From positions 1-37,638 of the forward strand of contig NZ_BCQQ01000064.1 in assembly GCF_001552155.1 (NCBI RefSeq): a stretch of 37,638 nucleotides of DNA, written 5' to 3'. Within the stretch, counting starts at the first letter, position 1, and the number at the start of each line of letters is the position of its first letter. The DNA comes from Actinomadura formosensis NBRC 14204. GTDB taxonomy: Bacteria > Actinomycetota > Actinomycetes > Streptosporangiales > Streptosporangiaceae. The notes under the pieces were generated by a model. The model saw only the letters and a program-made list of their open reading frames with translations. It searched no databases and was not told the DNA's origin. Below are positions 8,013 through 15,889 of the stretch, in pieces. The position numbers and the translations under genes are program-made.

Positions 8013-9085
8013 GCGTCCGGGTGGCCTTGGCCGGGCTCGGCTGGGCGGGACGGGAGCTGTGGCTTCCCCTGCTGCGCGAGCACGGCGGCTTCGAGGTGGT
8101 CGCCGCCGTCGACGCCGACCCGGTCGCGCGCGCGGCGTTCGGGGAGGCGACGGGCATCGCCGTGCATCCCGCGGTGGACGCGCTCACCGCGGGAGCGGTC
8201 GACCTGGCCGTCGTCGCGGTGCCCAACCACCTGCACGTCGAGGTGGCAGGTGCCCTGCTCGCCGCCGGGATCCCGGTCTTCCTGGAGAAACCGGTGTGCC
8301 TGACCTCGGCCGAGGCCGACATCCTCGCGGCGGCCGAGCGCGGCGGCGGGATGCTGCTGGCCGGCAGCGCCGCCCGTTACCGCGGTGACGTCCAGGCGCT
8401 GGGACGGGTCGTGCCGGACCTGGGCGACGTCCGGCATGTCGACCTGGCCTGGGTACGGGCACGCGGCGTACCGCGGCCCGGCGGCTGGTTCACCCGGCGC
8501 GACAGGGCCGGCGGCGGGGCGCTGCTCGACCTCGGGTGGCACCTGCTCGACACCCTCGCGTTCCTGCTCGGCCCGGCCCGGGTCACGCAGGTGGCCGGCG
8601 TGACCTCGGACGACTTCGTCAACCTCGACGCGTGGCGTGCGGCGTGGCGGCGGGACCGGTCCGGCGCCGTCGCCGCCGACGTCGAGGACACCGCACGCGG
8701 CTTCCTGGTCCGCGACGACGGCGTCTCGGTCTCCCTGCGGACCGGCTGGGCGTCGCACGAGGCACGGGACGTCTCCCTGATCCGGGTCGAGGGCAGTGCC
8801 GGCACCGCGGAGCTGAGGTGCACGTTCGGCTTCAGCCCCAACCGGGAGCCCGAACCCGTGCTGACGGTGACCCGCGAGGGCACCACGACCCGGCTCGCCG
8901 TGCCCGCCGAGGAGATCGGTGTCGAGTACCGGCGGCAGCTGGACGCCCTCGCCGCGATGCTGGCGGACCCGGGCAACCGCGGCCGGGCCGTCGCCGCGGC
9001 CCGGCCGATCGTCCACGTGATCGAGAACTTCTACGCGTCCGCCCGCTCGGCGCGTGCCCGGCGAGCGGAGCCCGCGTTCCAGTAG
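8009..9085 (+). CDS. rifL: Oxidoreductase of AHBA pathway (Gfo/Idh/MocA family)
   Basis: The 358-residue protein starts with a Rossmann fold (VALAGLGWAGRELWLP), has the EKPV motif (VFLEKPVCL near residue 94) typical of Gfo/Idh/MocA dehydrogenases, and GGGALLDLGWHLLDTL in the C-terminal domain. In rifamycin, RifL works with RifK on the UDP-sugar side of the pathway that makes kanosamine, the nitrogen donor precursor: oxidation at C3 of UDP-glucose followed by transamination by RifK. The cofactor is probably NAD(H). Its ATG overlaps the rifK stop, so the two proteins are made together, in keeping with their joint activity. Confidence 0.92.
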   Translation: MSVRVALAGLGWAGRELWLPLLREHGGFEVVAAVDADPVARAAFGEATGIAVHPAVDALTAGAVDLAVVAVPNHLHVEVAGALLAAGIPVFLEKPVCLTSAEADILAAAERGGGMLLAGSAARYRGDVQALGRVVPDLGDVRHVDLAWVRARGVPRPGGWFTRRDRAGGGALLDLGWHLLDTLAFLLGPARVTQVAGVTSDDFVNLDAWRAAWRRDRSGAVAADVEDTARGFLVRDDGVSVSLRTGWASHEARDVSLIRVEGSAGTAELRCTFGFSPNREPEPVLTVTREGTTTRLAVPAEEIGVEYRRQLDALAAMLADPGNRGRAVAAARPIVHVIENFYASARSARARRAEPAFQ

Positions 9086-9100
9086 ATCCGGAGGTGCCCC

Positions 9101-9796
9101 ATGGCAGTCCCCCTGGGCGAACGGCCGGCCGCCGCGGCCGACACGTCCGCACCGGTCCGGCACGCCGTCGTCTTCGACCTGGACGGGGTCATCGTCGACA
9201 GCTTCGCGGTGATGCGCGAGGCATTCGCCATCGCCTACGCCGAGGTCGTCGGCGACGGCCCCGCGCCCTTCGAGGAGTACCGGCGCCACCTGGGCCGCTA
9301 CTTCCCGGACATCATGCGGATCATGAACCTGCCGCCCGCGCTGGAGGAGCCGTTCGTCCGCGAGAGCTACCGCCTCGCCGACCGGGTGACGGTGTTCGAC
9401 GGAGTCGTCGGGCTGCTGCTGACACTGCGGGTCCGCGGGCTGCGGCTCGCCGTCGCCACCGGCAAGAGCGGCCCGCGGGCGCGCTCGCTGCTCGACCGGC
9501 TGGGCCTGCTCCCGTTCTTCGAGCACGTGATCGGCTCCGATGAGGTCGCCCGGCCCAAGCCCGCCCCGGACATCGTGCGGCACGCGCTGAGCCTGCTCGA
9601 CGTGCCCGCCGAGCGGGCCATCATGGTGGGCGACGCACCGACCGACATGACCAGCGCCCAAGGCGCCGACGTCGCCGCGGCCGCCGCGCTGTGGGCCGGC
9701 CCCGACGAGGCGGAACTGCTCGCCACCGGTCCCGACGTGGTTCTGCGGCGCCCGGCGGACCTCCTCGCACTCTGCCCGCCGGTGCCCGGCCGCTGA
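9101..9796 (+). CDS. rifM: HAD-family phosphatase of AHBA pathway
   Basis: This haloacid dehalogenase superfamily phosphatase has 231 residues: nucleophile motif VVFDLDGVIVDSF near residue 27, LAVATGKSGPRA (motif II), SDEVARPKPAPDI (motif III lysine) and MVGDAPTDMTSAQ (motif IV). The family hydrolyses phosphate esters using Mg and the first Asp. In rif it removes phosphate in the kanosamine/aminoshikimate branch. The start ATG has GGAGGTG 4-10 nt upstream, and the gene is 15 nt behind rifL. The N-terminal extension before the nucleophile (about 20 residues) is a little longer than typical. Confidence 0.92.
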   Translation: MAVPLGERPAAAADTSAPVRHAVVFDLDGVIVDSFAVMREAFAIAYAEVVGDGPAPFEEYRRHLGRYFPDIMRIMNLPPALEEPFVRESYRLADRVTVFDGVVGLLLTLRVRGLRLAVATGKSGPRARSLLDRLGLLPFFEHVIGSDEVARPKPAPDIVRHALSLLDVPAERAIMVGDAPTDMTSAQGADVAAAAALWAGPDEAELLATGPDVVLRRPADLLALCPPVPGR

Positions 9797-9801
9797 CGCG
9801 C

Positions 9802-10821
9802 GTGGCCCACTACCTCGGCATCGACGTCGGCGGCACCAAGGTCGCCTTCCGGGCCGAGTCCGACACCGGGCGCGTCGAGGAGACCGCGTTCCCCTGGGGG
9901 CCCCGGCACAGCGCCGCCCGGGATCTCGCCCAGCTCACCGGCCATGTGGCGGAGCTGCGGGCGAGGATCGGCACGGCACCGCGGGCGGTGGGCGTCGCGA
10001 TGCCCGCGACGGTCGGCCCGGCGGGCCGGGTCACCTCGTGGCCCAGCCGGCCGGAGTGGACCGGCCTGGACCTGGCCGCGTCACTCCGGGCGCTGTTCCC
10101 CGAGGTCGCCGTCGCCTGGGCGGACGACGGCGACCTCGGCGCGCTCGCCGAAGCGCGGGAGGCCGGCTGCGACGACCTCCTCTACGTCGGCGTGGGCACC
10201 GGTGTCGGCGGCGGTCTCGTCCTGCGCGGCGAGCCGTGCCCCGGGCTCGGCCGCGGCTCGTTCGAGATCGGGCACCTCATCGTCGAGCTGGGCGGCGCGC
10301 GGTGCGTCTGCGGCCGGCGGGGCTGCCTGCAGGCGATCGCCTCCGGACCGGCCACGCTGCGCCGCGCGGAGCTGCTGCGGGGCGCGGCCGTCACGTTCGA
10401 CGAGCTGCGGTACGCGCTGAGCGACGAGCGGCCGTGGGCCGTCACCGCGGTCGACCGGAGCTGCCGGGCACTGGCCGCGGCGGTGGCCGGGGTGCGGGAA
10501 CTGGTCCATCCGCGCCGCGCGCTGATCGGCGGCGGCTTCGCGGCGGGCATCCCCGGGATCATCGACCGGGTGGCCGTCCATCTGGCCGGGCTGACGCGCG
10601 CGGTCCACGACCCGCTGCCGGTGGAGCCGGCCAGGCTGGGCGGCCTGTCGTCGCTGCACGGCGCGGTGTCGCTCGCCCGGCTGGTCGCACCCCGCCCGGG
10701 ACGGCCCGATGATCACGGTCTCCGCGCGCCCGCCGGTGCGATGCCGCCCAACCGGTCGCGCAGGTCGTCCACCAGCAGCTCGGCGCCGTCCGCGCCGCCG
10801 GCGGCGCCGAAGACGTGGTAG
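9802..10821 (+). CDS. rifN: Kanosamine kinase (ROK family)
   Basis: This sugar kinase of 339 residues phosphorylates kanosamine to kanosamine 6-phosphate for the aminoshikimate pathway. ROK features: LGIDVGGTKVAF (ATP phosphate loop), GVGTGVGGGLVL and a zinc motif CVCGRRGCLQ. Two departures from ordinary ROK kinases are visible: the ENDAN motif with the catalytic Asp reads ADDGD, and the Glu after GCx is Gln. GTG 9802, five nt behind rifM, is chosen because it gives VAHYLGIDVGG. The last 36 codons (10713-10821) lie antisense to the end of the FAD monooxygenase gene. The Ser/Pro-rich C-terminal tail looks like read-through of that opposing gene. Confidence 0.9.
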   Translation: MAHYLGIDVGGTKVAFRAESDTGRVEETAFPWGPRHSAARDLAQLTGHVAELRARIGTAPRAVGVAMPATVGPAGRVTSWPSRPEWTGLDLAASLRALFPEVAVAWADDGDLGALAEAREAGCDDLLYVGVGTGVGGGLVLRGEPCPGLGRGSFEIGHLIVELGGARCVCGRRGCLQAIASGPATLRRAELLRGAAVTFDELRYALSDERPWAVTAVDRSCRALAAAVAGVRELVHPRRALIGGGFAAGIPGIIDRVAVHLAGLTRAVHDPLPVEPARLGGLSSLHGAVSLARLVAPRPGRPDDHGLRAPAGAMPPNRSRRSSTSSSAPSAPPAAPKTW

Positions 10822-12317
10822 TCCGGCCGGACGAGCAGGGACGTGGCCCCGAACCGCGCCAGGTACGGCCGGTAGACCTCGTCCACGTCCACCACGTCGT
10901 GGGCCGTGCCGGGTTCGGCGCCGGGCGGCAGCAGCCGCACCACGCGGGTGCCCAGTTCGCTGAGGAACGCGAGCCGGTCCCCGCCGAGCGCGGTACGCGG
11001 ATCCTCGGTGGTCAGCAGGACGAACCCGCGGCCCACCACGTCGTCGAACAGCCCGGAGACCCCGTGCCGGCTCACCCGTCCCTGCGGGATGACCGCACCG
11101 GCGGGCGGCTCGGCCTCCCGTGCCCCCGGCCGCCGGTGCAGCAGCCCGCCGCAGAGCGGCTTCGCCGGTTCCGGGCGGGTCGGCGGCCTGCCGCGCCGGC
11201 CGGCCAGCACCGTGGCGTCCCGCTCGGCGGCGGCCACCGGGTCCGTCACGCAGATCACCCGGCCCAGCTGGACCGACGCCAGGATCGCCTCCTCGGCCTG
11301 CGCGCGGCGCTCCTCGGTGTAGCCGTCCAGGAGGGATTCGGGGGCCGGCCCGCGGAGCGCCAGGTCGAGCCGCCACGCCAGGTTGGCGACGTCGCGGATG
11401 CCCGAGCACATGCCCTGCCCGGCGAACGGCGGCATGAGGTGGGCCGCGTCGCCGGCCAGCAGGACGTGGCCCACCCGCCACCGGTCGGCCCACCTGGCCT
11501 GGAAGATGTAGGTGGTGCTGCGCAGCAGCGTGGCGTTGCCGGGGGTGACGCCGGACGGCGCCAGCAGCCGCCACGCCGTCTCGTCCCTGTTCAGTTCGGC
11601 CGTGCTCTCGCCCGGCAGCCGCATGAACTCCCAGCGCCGCCGCCCGGGGCCGCTGCCCACCAGCGTCGTGGGCCTGGCCGGATCGCAGATCTGCACGTTC
11701 GTGGGGACGAACTCGCGCGGCTCGCGGAGTTCGACGTCGCAGAGCAGCCACTCGTAGGAGAAACCGAGATCGGTCACCGGCACGTCGAGGCGGTCGCGTA
11801 CGAAGCTGTTGGCGCCGTCGCATCCCACGACCCACCGTGCGGAGAGGACGCGCGTCGCGCCGTCACCGGTCGCGGCGGTCACCTTCACCCCCTGCGCGCC
11901 GTCGGCGATGTCCACGACTTCGTGCCCGCGCAGCACCGTGACGCCGGGAAGCGCGGCCGCCCTGGCCGCGAGGAGCTCCTCCAGAGCCGGCTGGTGCATC
12001 GTGCTGGCGTCCGGCCAGCCGTAGGGGCCGGCCGTGGTGAACGCGATGTCCAGCAGCGTGTCGCCGCCGGCGGTGCGCCACTGGTAGCCGTTGGCGGGCT
12101 CGGTGATCCGGCCGAGGTCCGGCCCGATCCCCGTCCCGGCCAGCAGCCGGGCGGTCTCCCCGTCGAAACTGGTCGCCCGGGGCAGCCGGTACGGCCGGGG
12201 GCGGCGTTCCAGCACGGTCACCCGCCGGCCGCGCTGGGCGAGCAGCACCGAAAGTGTCGCGCCGATCGGCCCGTTGCCCACGATGATGACGTCCGCGTCC
12301 GTCAAGGAAAACCTCAC
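10713..12317 (-). CDS. FAD-dependent aromatic monooxygenase (Rif-Orf19 type)
   Basis: The 534-residue class A flavoprotein monooxygenase has DVIIVGNGPIGATLSVLLA (FAD ADP-binding loop), VVGCDGANSFVRDRL (DG motif, NADPH/FAD) and VLLAGDAAHLMPPFAGQGM (GD motif). It resembles 3-(3-hydroxyphenyl)propionate hydroxylases and by position (beside an acyltransferase, opposite the kinase gene) corresponds to Rif-Orf19, which is linked to formation of the naphthalene/naphthoquinone core on the growing chain. A GTG start at 12317 is listed; a TTG at 12305 with GAGG six nt ahead is a real alternative. The 3 prime end overlaps rifN by 109 bp. The rifampicin-inactivating monooxygenase Rox is a related fold, but the context favours biosynthesis. 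Confidence 0.88.
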   Translation of the reverse strand: MRFSLTDADVIIVGNGPIGATLSVLLAQRGRRVTVLERRPRPYRLPRATSFDGETARLLAGTGIGPDLGRITEPANGYQWRTAGGDTLLDIAFTTAGPYGWPDASTMHQPALEELLAARAAALPGVTVLRGHEVVDIADGAQGVKVTAATGDGATRVLSARWVVGCDGANSFVRDRLDVPVTDLGFSYEWLLCDVELREPREFVPTNVQICDPARPTTLVGSGPGRRRWEFMRLPGESTAELNRDETAWRLLAPSGVTPGNATLLRSTTYIFQARWADRWRVGHVLLAGDAAHLMPPFAGQGMCSGIRDVANLAWRLDLALRGPAPESLLDGYTEERRAQAEEAILASVQLGRVICVTDPVAAAERDATVLAGRRGRPPTRPEPAKPLCGGLLHRRPGAREAEPPAGAVIPQGRVSRHGVSGLFDDVVGRGFVLLTTEDPRTALGGDRLAFLSELGTRVVRLLPPGAEPGTAHDVVDVDEVYRPYLARFGATSLLVRPDYHVFGAAGGADGAELLVDDLRDRLGGIAPAGARRP

Positions 12318-12401
12318 AGGTCCACGCTTATCGACTGGCTGAATTCGGCCACACCAGAAAATGCCGGAACATTCCAGGGCGCACGTGACAGTCCGGGCGT
12401 C

Positions 12402-12445
12402 ATGCTAGGCAGGCCGTGCCGGCACGGCATCCCTCAGCCTTATAG
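12402..12445 (-). promoter_or_regulatory. Regulatory box and promoter of the FAD monooxygenase gene
   Basis: On the minus strand CTATA-N8-GGATG spans 12445-12428. Twenty nt further a -10 hexamer TAGCAT lies at 12407-12402. The monooxygenase start is about 85 nt downstream. The box has A instead of C at its fifth base. Confidence 0.65.
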
Positions 12446-12471
12446 AGCCGTGTTCCTCGGCCGCCCCGGAA

Positions 12472-12515
12472 CTACCCGAGCTGGTGATGGCACCGGCGCC
12501 CCGCATGGGCAGAAT
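12472..12515 (+). promoter_or_regulatory. Probable regulatory box and promoter of the acyltransferase gene
   Basis: CTACC-N8-TGATG lies at 12472-12489, the same one-base variant as the box ahead of the glycosyltransferase. A CAGAAT hexamer at 12510-12515 follows after 20 nt. If correct, transcription begins near 12522, after the first in-frame GTG, which supports the start at 12547. Confidence 0.5.
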
Positions 12516-12546
12516 TGGGGAAAATTGGTTGCGTGGGGAGCAATTC

Positions 12547-13752
12547 GTGACACGAGCTGGATTTTGGCGTGCGCTGGCACCCACCGAGAAACCCCACGCC
12601 GGGAGAGAGGCTTACATCGGGTACACGGTGCGCGCCACCGGCCGGCTGGATCCGGACGCCCTGGAGACGGCCTACGCGGCGGTGTGCCGCGCCTATCCCC
12701 AGCTCGCGGCCCGGCTGGAGACCGGCGACGCCGGACCCGTCTTCGTCGAGTCCGCCGCCCGGCCGCAGGTCCGGGTCCGCGAGGGGGACCTCGAACACCC
12801 GTTGACCGGCGTGGAGCTGGACCAGGGCCGCGCGCTGAGCGCGCTCAGCGTCGTCCGCGACGGCGACGACGCGAGCGTGTGCCTGCTGACCCATCACAGC
12901 ATCGCCGACGCCCGCCACTCCCTTGAGATGCTCGTGACGCTGTGGTCCTGCTACACCGACGCCGTACACGGCATGCCCGTGGACCCGCCGCGCCACCCGT
13001 TCCCCAGGTCGCTTGAGGATCTGCTGGCCGAGCGCGGCATCCACGCGGACGCCCCCACCGGAGCGGCCCCCTCGGGGCCGATGCCCGAACCGCCCCCGGC
13101 GGTCGTCCGGCACGTGGTCCGGCACCGCCTGACGGAGGCCGGGACGACGGCGCTCGTGGAACTCGGCCACCGCGAACACGTGACGATCAACGGCCTGCTG
13201 TCGGGCGCCCTGCTCGTCGTCGAGGCCGAGGTCCGCGACCTGCCGCTGACCGAACTGCTGCTGAGGTTCACGGTGAACCTGCGCGACCGCCTCACCCCGA
13301 GGGTCGGCGCCACCGAGGGCACGAACGTGCTCGGCGGCGTCGGGTTCACGGTCGCCGCCGGGACCAAACCCGAGCCCGTCGCGATCGGCCGGGCCATCGG
13401 TGAACGGTTGCGGGCCGGACTGGCGGACGGCTCCATCCAGCGCAGCCTCCTGGACCTGGTCAGCGGGCCGGCACGGGACGCCAGGCCGTGGGAGCCGAGC
13501 CGGGGCCCCGCCGTGGTCAGCGTGATGAACTGGGGGCAGGCGCCCCCCATGCGCACGCCGGCCGGCCTGCGGCTGACCGACCTGCACTCCGCCTCCCGGA
13601 TCAGGGAGTCCTCGGCCATGGGCGGCTACGTGGTGAGCACCTTCGGCGGACGCATCGGTATCGACCTGGCCTGGCCCGCGGGGGATCTGGAGCTGCCGGA
13701 ACGCATCGAGCGCCTGCGCGAACAGCTGAGCCACCTGACGCGGCGGCCGTGA
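12547..13752 (+). CDS. Condensation-fold acyltransferase (PapA/Rif-Orf20 type)
   Basis: The protein of 401 residues belongs to the CoA-dependent acyltransferase/condensation superfamily, with the active-site motif HHSIADA near residue 119 and the early FWRALAPTE segment typical of polyketide-associated (PapA) acyltransferases. In the rif cluster the neighbour of orf19, Rif-Orf20, acetylates the C25 hydroxyl of the ansa chain; this is the likely role here, though the acyl donor cannot be read from sequence. GTG 12547 is preferred to the in-frame GTG/ATG pair at 12484/12487 because GGGGAG lies at 12535-12540 and a promoter appears to start transcription after 12489. The epimerase gene follows after 62 nt, apparently on the same transcript. 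Confidence 0.85.
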   Translation: MTRAGFWRALAPTEKPHAGREAYIGYTVRATGRLDPDALETAYAAVCRAYPQLAARLETGDAGPVFVESAARPQVRVREGDLEHPLTGVELDQGRALSALSVVRDGDDASVCLLTHHSIADARHSLEMLVTLWSCYTDAVHGMPVDPPRHPFPRSLEDLLAERGIHADAPTGAAPSGPMPEPPPAVVRHVVRHRLTEAGTTALVELGHREHVTINGLLSGALLVVEAEVRDLPLTELLLRFTVNLRDRLTPRVGATEGTNVLGGVGFTVAAGTKPEPVAIGRAIGERLRAGLADGSIQRSLLDLVSGPARDARPWEPSRGPAVVSVMNWGQAPPMRTPAGLRLTDLHSASRIRESSAMGGYVVSTFGGRIGIDLAWPAGDLELPERIERLREQLSHLTRRP

Positions 13753-13814
13753 TCGCCGGTGTTCGCGTTCCCCCGTCGAGCGGACCCGCCGGAACCCGGG
13801 GAGGGGTGAGCGGC

Positions 13815-14399
13815 GTGCAGGTGCGTGAGCTGGCGGTCGCCGGCACTTTCGAGTTCACCCCTGACGTCCACCCCGACCCGCGGGGCCTGTTCGTCGCGCC
13901 TTACCAGGAACCGGCGTTCGTCGCGGCGGTGGGGCGACCGTTCTCCACCGCCCAGAGCAGCTACAGCCGGTCGGCGCGGGGGACGATCCGGGGCCTGCAC
14001 TTCACCCGGACGCCTCCCGGGCAGAGCAAGTACGTGTACTGCGCCGGCGGACGCGCGCTGGACGTCGTTCTCGACACCCGGGTCGGCTCCCCGACCTTCG
14101 GTAAGTGGGACTTCGTCGAACTCGGGGGCGGGTCCTTCCAGGCCGTGTACTTCCCGCTGGGTGTCTCCCACGGCTTCGTGGCGCTGGAGGACGACACCGT
14201 GATGGTCTACATGGTCAGCAGCAGCTACGTCGCCGAGCTGGAAATGGCCGTCCACCCGCTGGACCCGGAGCTGGCCCTGCCCTGGCCCCGGGACGTCGCC
14301 CCGATCCTGTCCCCCCGCGACCAGGCGGCCCCGACTCTCGCCGAAGCACTCGCGGCGGGCCTGCTGCCGCGCTACGAGGACTGCGCCGGAGCGGAATAG
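13815..14399 (+). CDS. dTDP-4-keto-6-deoxyhexose 3,5-epimerase (RmlC family)
   Basis: This 194-residue cupin of the RmlC family inverts C5 (and possibly C3) of a 4-keto-6-deoxysugar nucleotide, giving the L series. Seen are DPRGLFVAPYQEPAF, the catalytic His in TIRGLHFTRT, ALDVVLDTRVGSPTFGKW with the partner Asp, PLGVSHGFVAL and YMVSSSYV with the Tyr position. GTG 13815 is chosen because GGGGAGGGG precedes it by about 8 nt; GTG 13821 is possible. The longer upstream frame is antisense-type shadow within the acyltransferase gene. Since the sugar is predicted to lose O3, only the C5 inversion would matter. It lies apart from the other sugar genes, which is common in rif-type clusters. Confidence 0.9.
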   Translation: MQVRELAVAGTFEFTPDVHPDPRGLFVAPYQEPAFVAAVGRPFSTAQSSYSRSARGTIRGLHFTRTPPGQSKYVYCAGGRALDVVLDTRVGSPTFGKWDFVELGGGSFQAVYFPLGVSHGFVALEDDTVMVYMVSSSYVAELEMAVHPLDPELALPWPRDVAPILSPRDQAAPTLAEALAAGLLPRYEDCAGAE

Positions 14400-14413
14400 G
14401 GCCGCGGGCCCCG

Positions 14414-14435
14414 GCCGCCGCTGGTCGCCGGCGGC
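14414..14435. terminator. Possible hairpin between convergent genes
   Basis: GCCGCCG at 14414-14420 pairs with CGGCGGC at 14429-14435 across an 8-nt loop, in the 168-nt gap between the epimerase and the convergent P450 gene. There is no T run, so it is a weak terminator candidate. Nothing else was recognised in this gap. Confidence 0.3.
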
Positions 14436-14567
14436 GCCGACCGGGCCGTCCGCGGGTGCGCCGGCGGAATGCGGGCCGGCGCGGTGCCGGTCGTTTCGAT
14501 CGGTCCATGTCCGCCGCGGCGCCACGGCGCGCGTCCGGGGCCCCGCCGTGATCACAAAGTGGGCCGG

Positions 14568-15776
14568 CTACCAGGTGACAGGTAGTTCGACCAGCCCCTG
14601 GAATGCCTCTCCGGGCTTGACCGGAACCTCCTTCGCGGGAACCGCCAGGCGCAGGCCGGGCAGCCGTTCGAACAGCGTGCGGAAGGCGATCTCCATGATG
14701 ACGCGCGCCAGGTTCATCCCCACGCACTGGTGCGGGCCGAACCCGTACGTCAGGTGGTCGCGGAACGCGGGGCGGTGCCAGTCCAGGGAGTCCGGCCGCT
14801 CGTAGGCGTCCTTGTCGCGGTTGATGAGGGAGAACAGGAAGAACACGCCGTCGCCCTCGTGGATGGTGGTCTCCTCGTCCACCTCGATGTCCTCGGCGGC
14901 CACGCGCTGGAGCCCGTCGGGAACGGCCACCAGCCGCGTCAGCTCGTCCACGGCGGCGGGCCACAGCGACGGGTCGGCGCGCAGCTCGGCGAGCCGTTCG
15001 GGGTGCTGGAGCAGGGTGTAGGCGCCCAGCGCGATCGAGCTGGAGGTGGTGTCGTGCCCGGTCACCAGCACGATCAGGAACATCTGGAGGATTTCCTCGT
15101 GGTCCACCTCGGTGCTGTCGCCGCGCTCGGCGAGGAGGGCTTCGAGGAACCCCTCGCCCGGGTGCCGCCTGGCCTTCTCGATCAGCTTGCCCAGGTAGGC
15201 CATCAGCTCGTCGTAGGCCGCCGCGGCGTCCGGGCCGAACAGGATCTGGTGCGCCTTCCGCTCGAAGTACTCCTGGTCCTCGTGCGGGATGCCCAGCGTC
15301 TCGCACAACGCCATCAGGGGCACGGGCGAGGCGAACATGGCGGCCAGGTCCGCGGGGGCGCCGTGCTCCAGCATGGCGTCCAGCCGCTGGTCGACGATCT
15401 CCTGGATCTTCGGGCGCAGGGAGTCGATCCGCCGCACCGTGAAGCCCGCCTGCGCCAGCTTGCGCCGGGCGCGGTGCTTCGGGCCGTCGACGCCCACCAG
15501 CGCGGTGAGCAGTTTGACGACCTTCTGCTGGACGTCGTTGAACTCGACGGCCGCGGCCGCGGAGACCATGGGCCAGCCGGGGTCGGTGCGGTCGCTGGAG
15601 ATGCGGGGGTCGGTCAGGAGCCGGCGGGTCAGCTCATGGCCGGTGACGGCCCAGGCCCTACGGCCGTCGTAGAGCGTGATCTGGGAGATCGGGCGCCGCT
15701 CGGCCAACGGCCGGTAGCCCGGCGCCGGCTGGTAGGGGCAGGTGCGGTCCTGCGGGAAGGGAACGGTTTCGGTCAT
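14568..15776 (-). CDS. Cytochrome P450 (first of the 14.5-17 kb pair)
   Basis: This soluble bacterial P450 of 402 residues shows the I-helix oxygen motif VTGHDTTSSS, the K-helix ExxR as ELTR and the heme loop YGFGPHQCVG, where the usual first Phe is Tyr. The overall pattern (PxHxRxRK-like segment GPKHRARRKL) is that of CYP105/107-type enzymes that hydroxylate polyketides. The start ATG at 15776 (MTETVPFPQD) has GGGAG nine nt upstream; a longer in-frame ORF to 15947 includes the intergenic hairpin and is rejected. It is the second gene of a minus-strand pair. Rif clusters have several P450s (Rif5, Rif13, Rif16); which this one matches cannot be settled by eye. Confidence 0.93.
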   Translation of the reverse strand: MTETVPFPQDRTCPYQPAPGYRPLAERRPISQITLYDGRRAWAVTGHELTRRLLTDPRISSDRTDPGWPMVSAAAAVEFNDVQQKVVKLLTALVGVDGPKHRARRKLAQAGFTVRRIDSLRPKIQEIVDQRLDAMLEHGAPADLAAMFASPVPLMALCETLGIPHEDQEYFERKAHQILFGPDAAAAYDELMAYLGKLIEKARRHPGEGFLEALLAERGDSTEVDHEEILQMFLIVLVTGHDTTSSSIALGAYTLLQHPERLAELRADPSLWPAAVDELTRLVAVPDGLQRVAAEDIEVDEETTIHEGDGVFFLFSLINRDKDAYERPDSLDWHRPAFRDHLTYGFGPHQCVGMNLARVIMEIAFRTLFERLPGLRLAVPAKEVPVKPGEAFQGLVELPVTW

Positions 15777-15815
15777 GTGGAAGCACTCCCTGGGCAACGA
15801 GCCGGGCCACCGGGA

Positions 15816-15849
15816 CCGGCTCCCGTCCGCCGCGGTGGACGGGAGCCGG
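15816..15849. terminator. Strong hairpin between the two P450 genes
   Basis: A perfect 13-bp stem is formed by 15816-15828 (CCGGCTCCCGTCC) and 15837-15849, with an 8-nt loop. It fills the 113-nt gap after the upstream P450 (-) and before the start of the downstream P450. It has no T run; it may be a partial terminator, an RNA-processing site or a stabiliser that lowers expression of the second gene. Confidence 0.6.
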
Positions 15850-15889
15850 CCGGACGCGGCCTCTGTCGGTGTGTCGTGGATTCCCGGGC

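Noticed and set aside
10713..12317. Rifampicin-inactivating monooxygenase (Rox) as resistance gene
   Set aside because: Same superfamily, but length and position beside the acyltransferase and rifN match Rif-Orf19, and the N-terminal sequence does not resemble Rox as I remember it.
12484..12546. Upstream start (GTG 12484 or ATG 12487) of the acyltransferase
   Set aside because: No ribosome site there, it overlaps the regulatory box, and GTG 12547 has GGGGAG and gives a normal family N-terminus.
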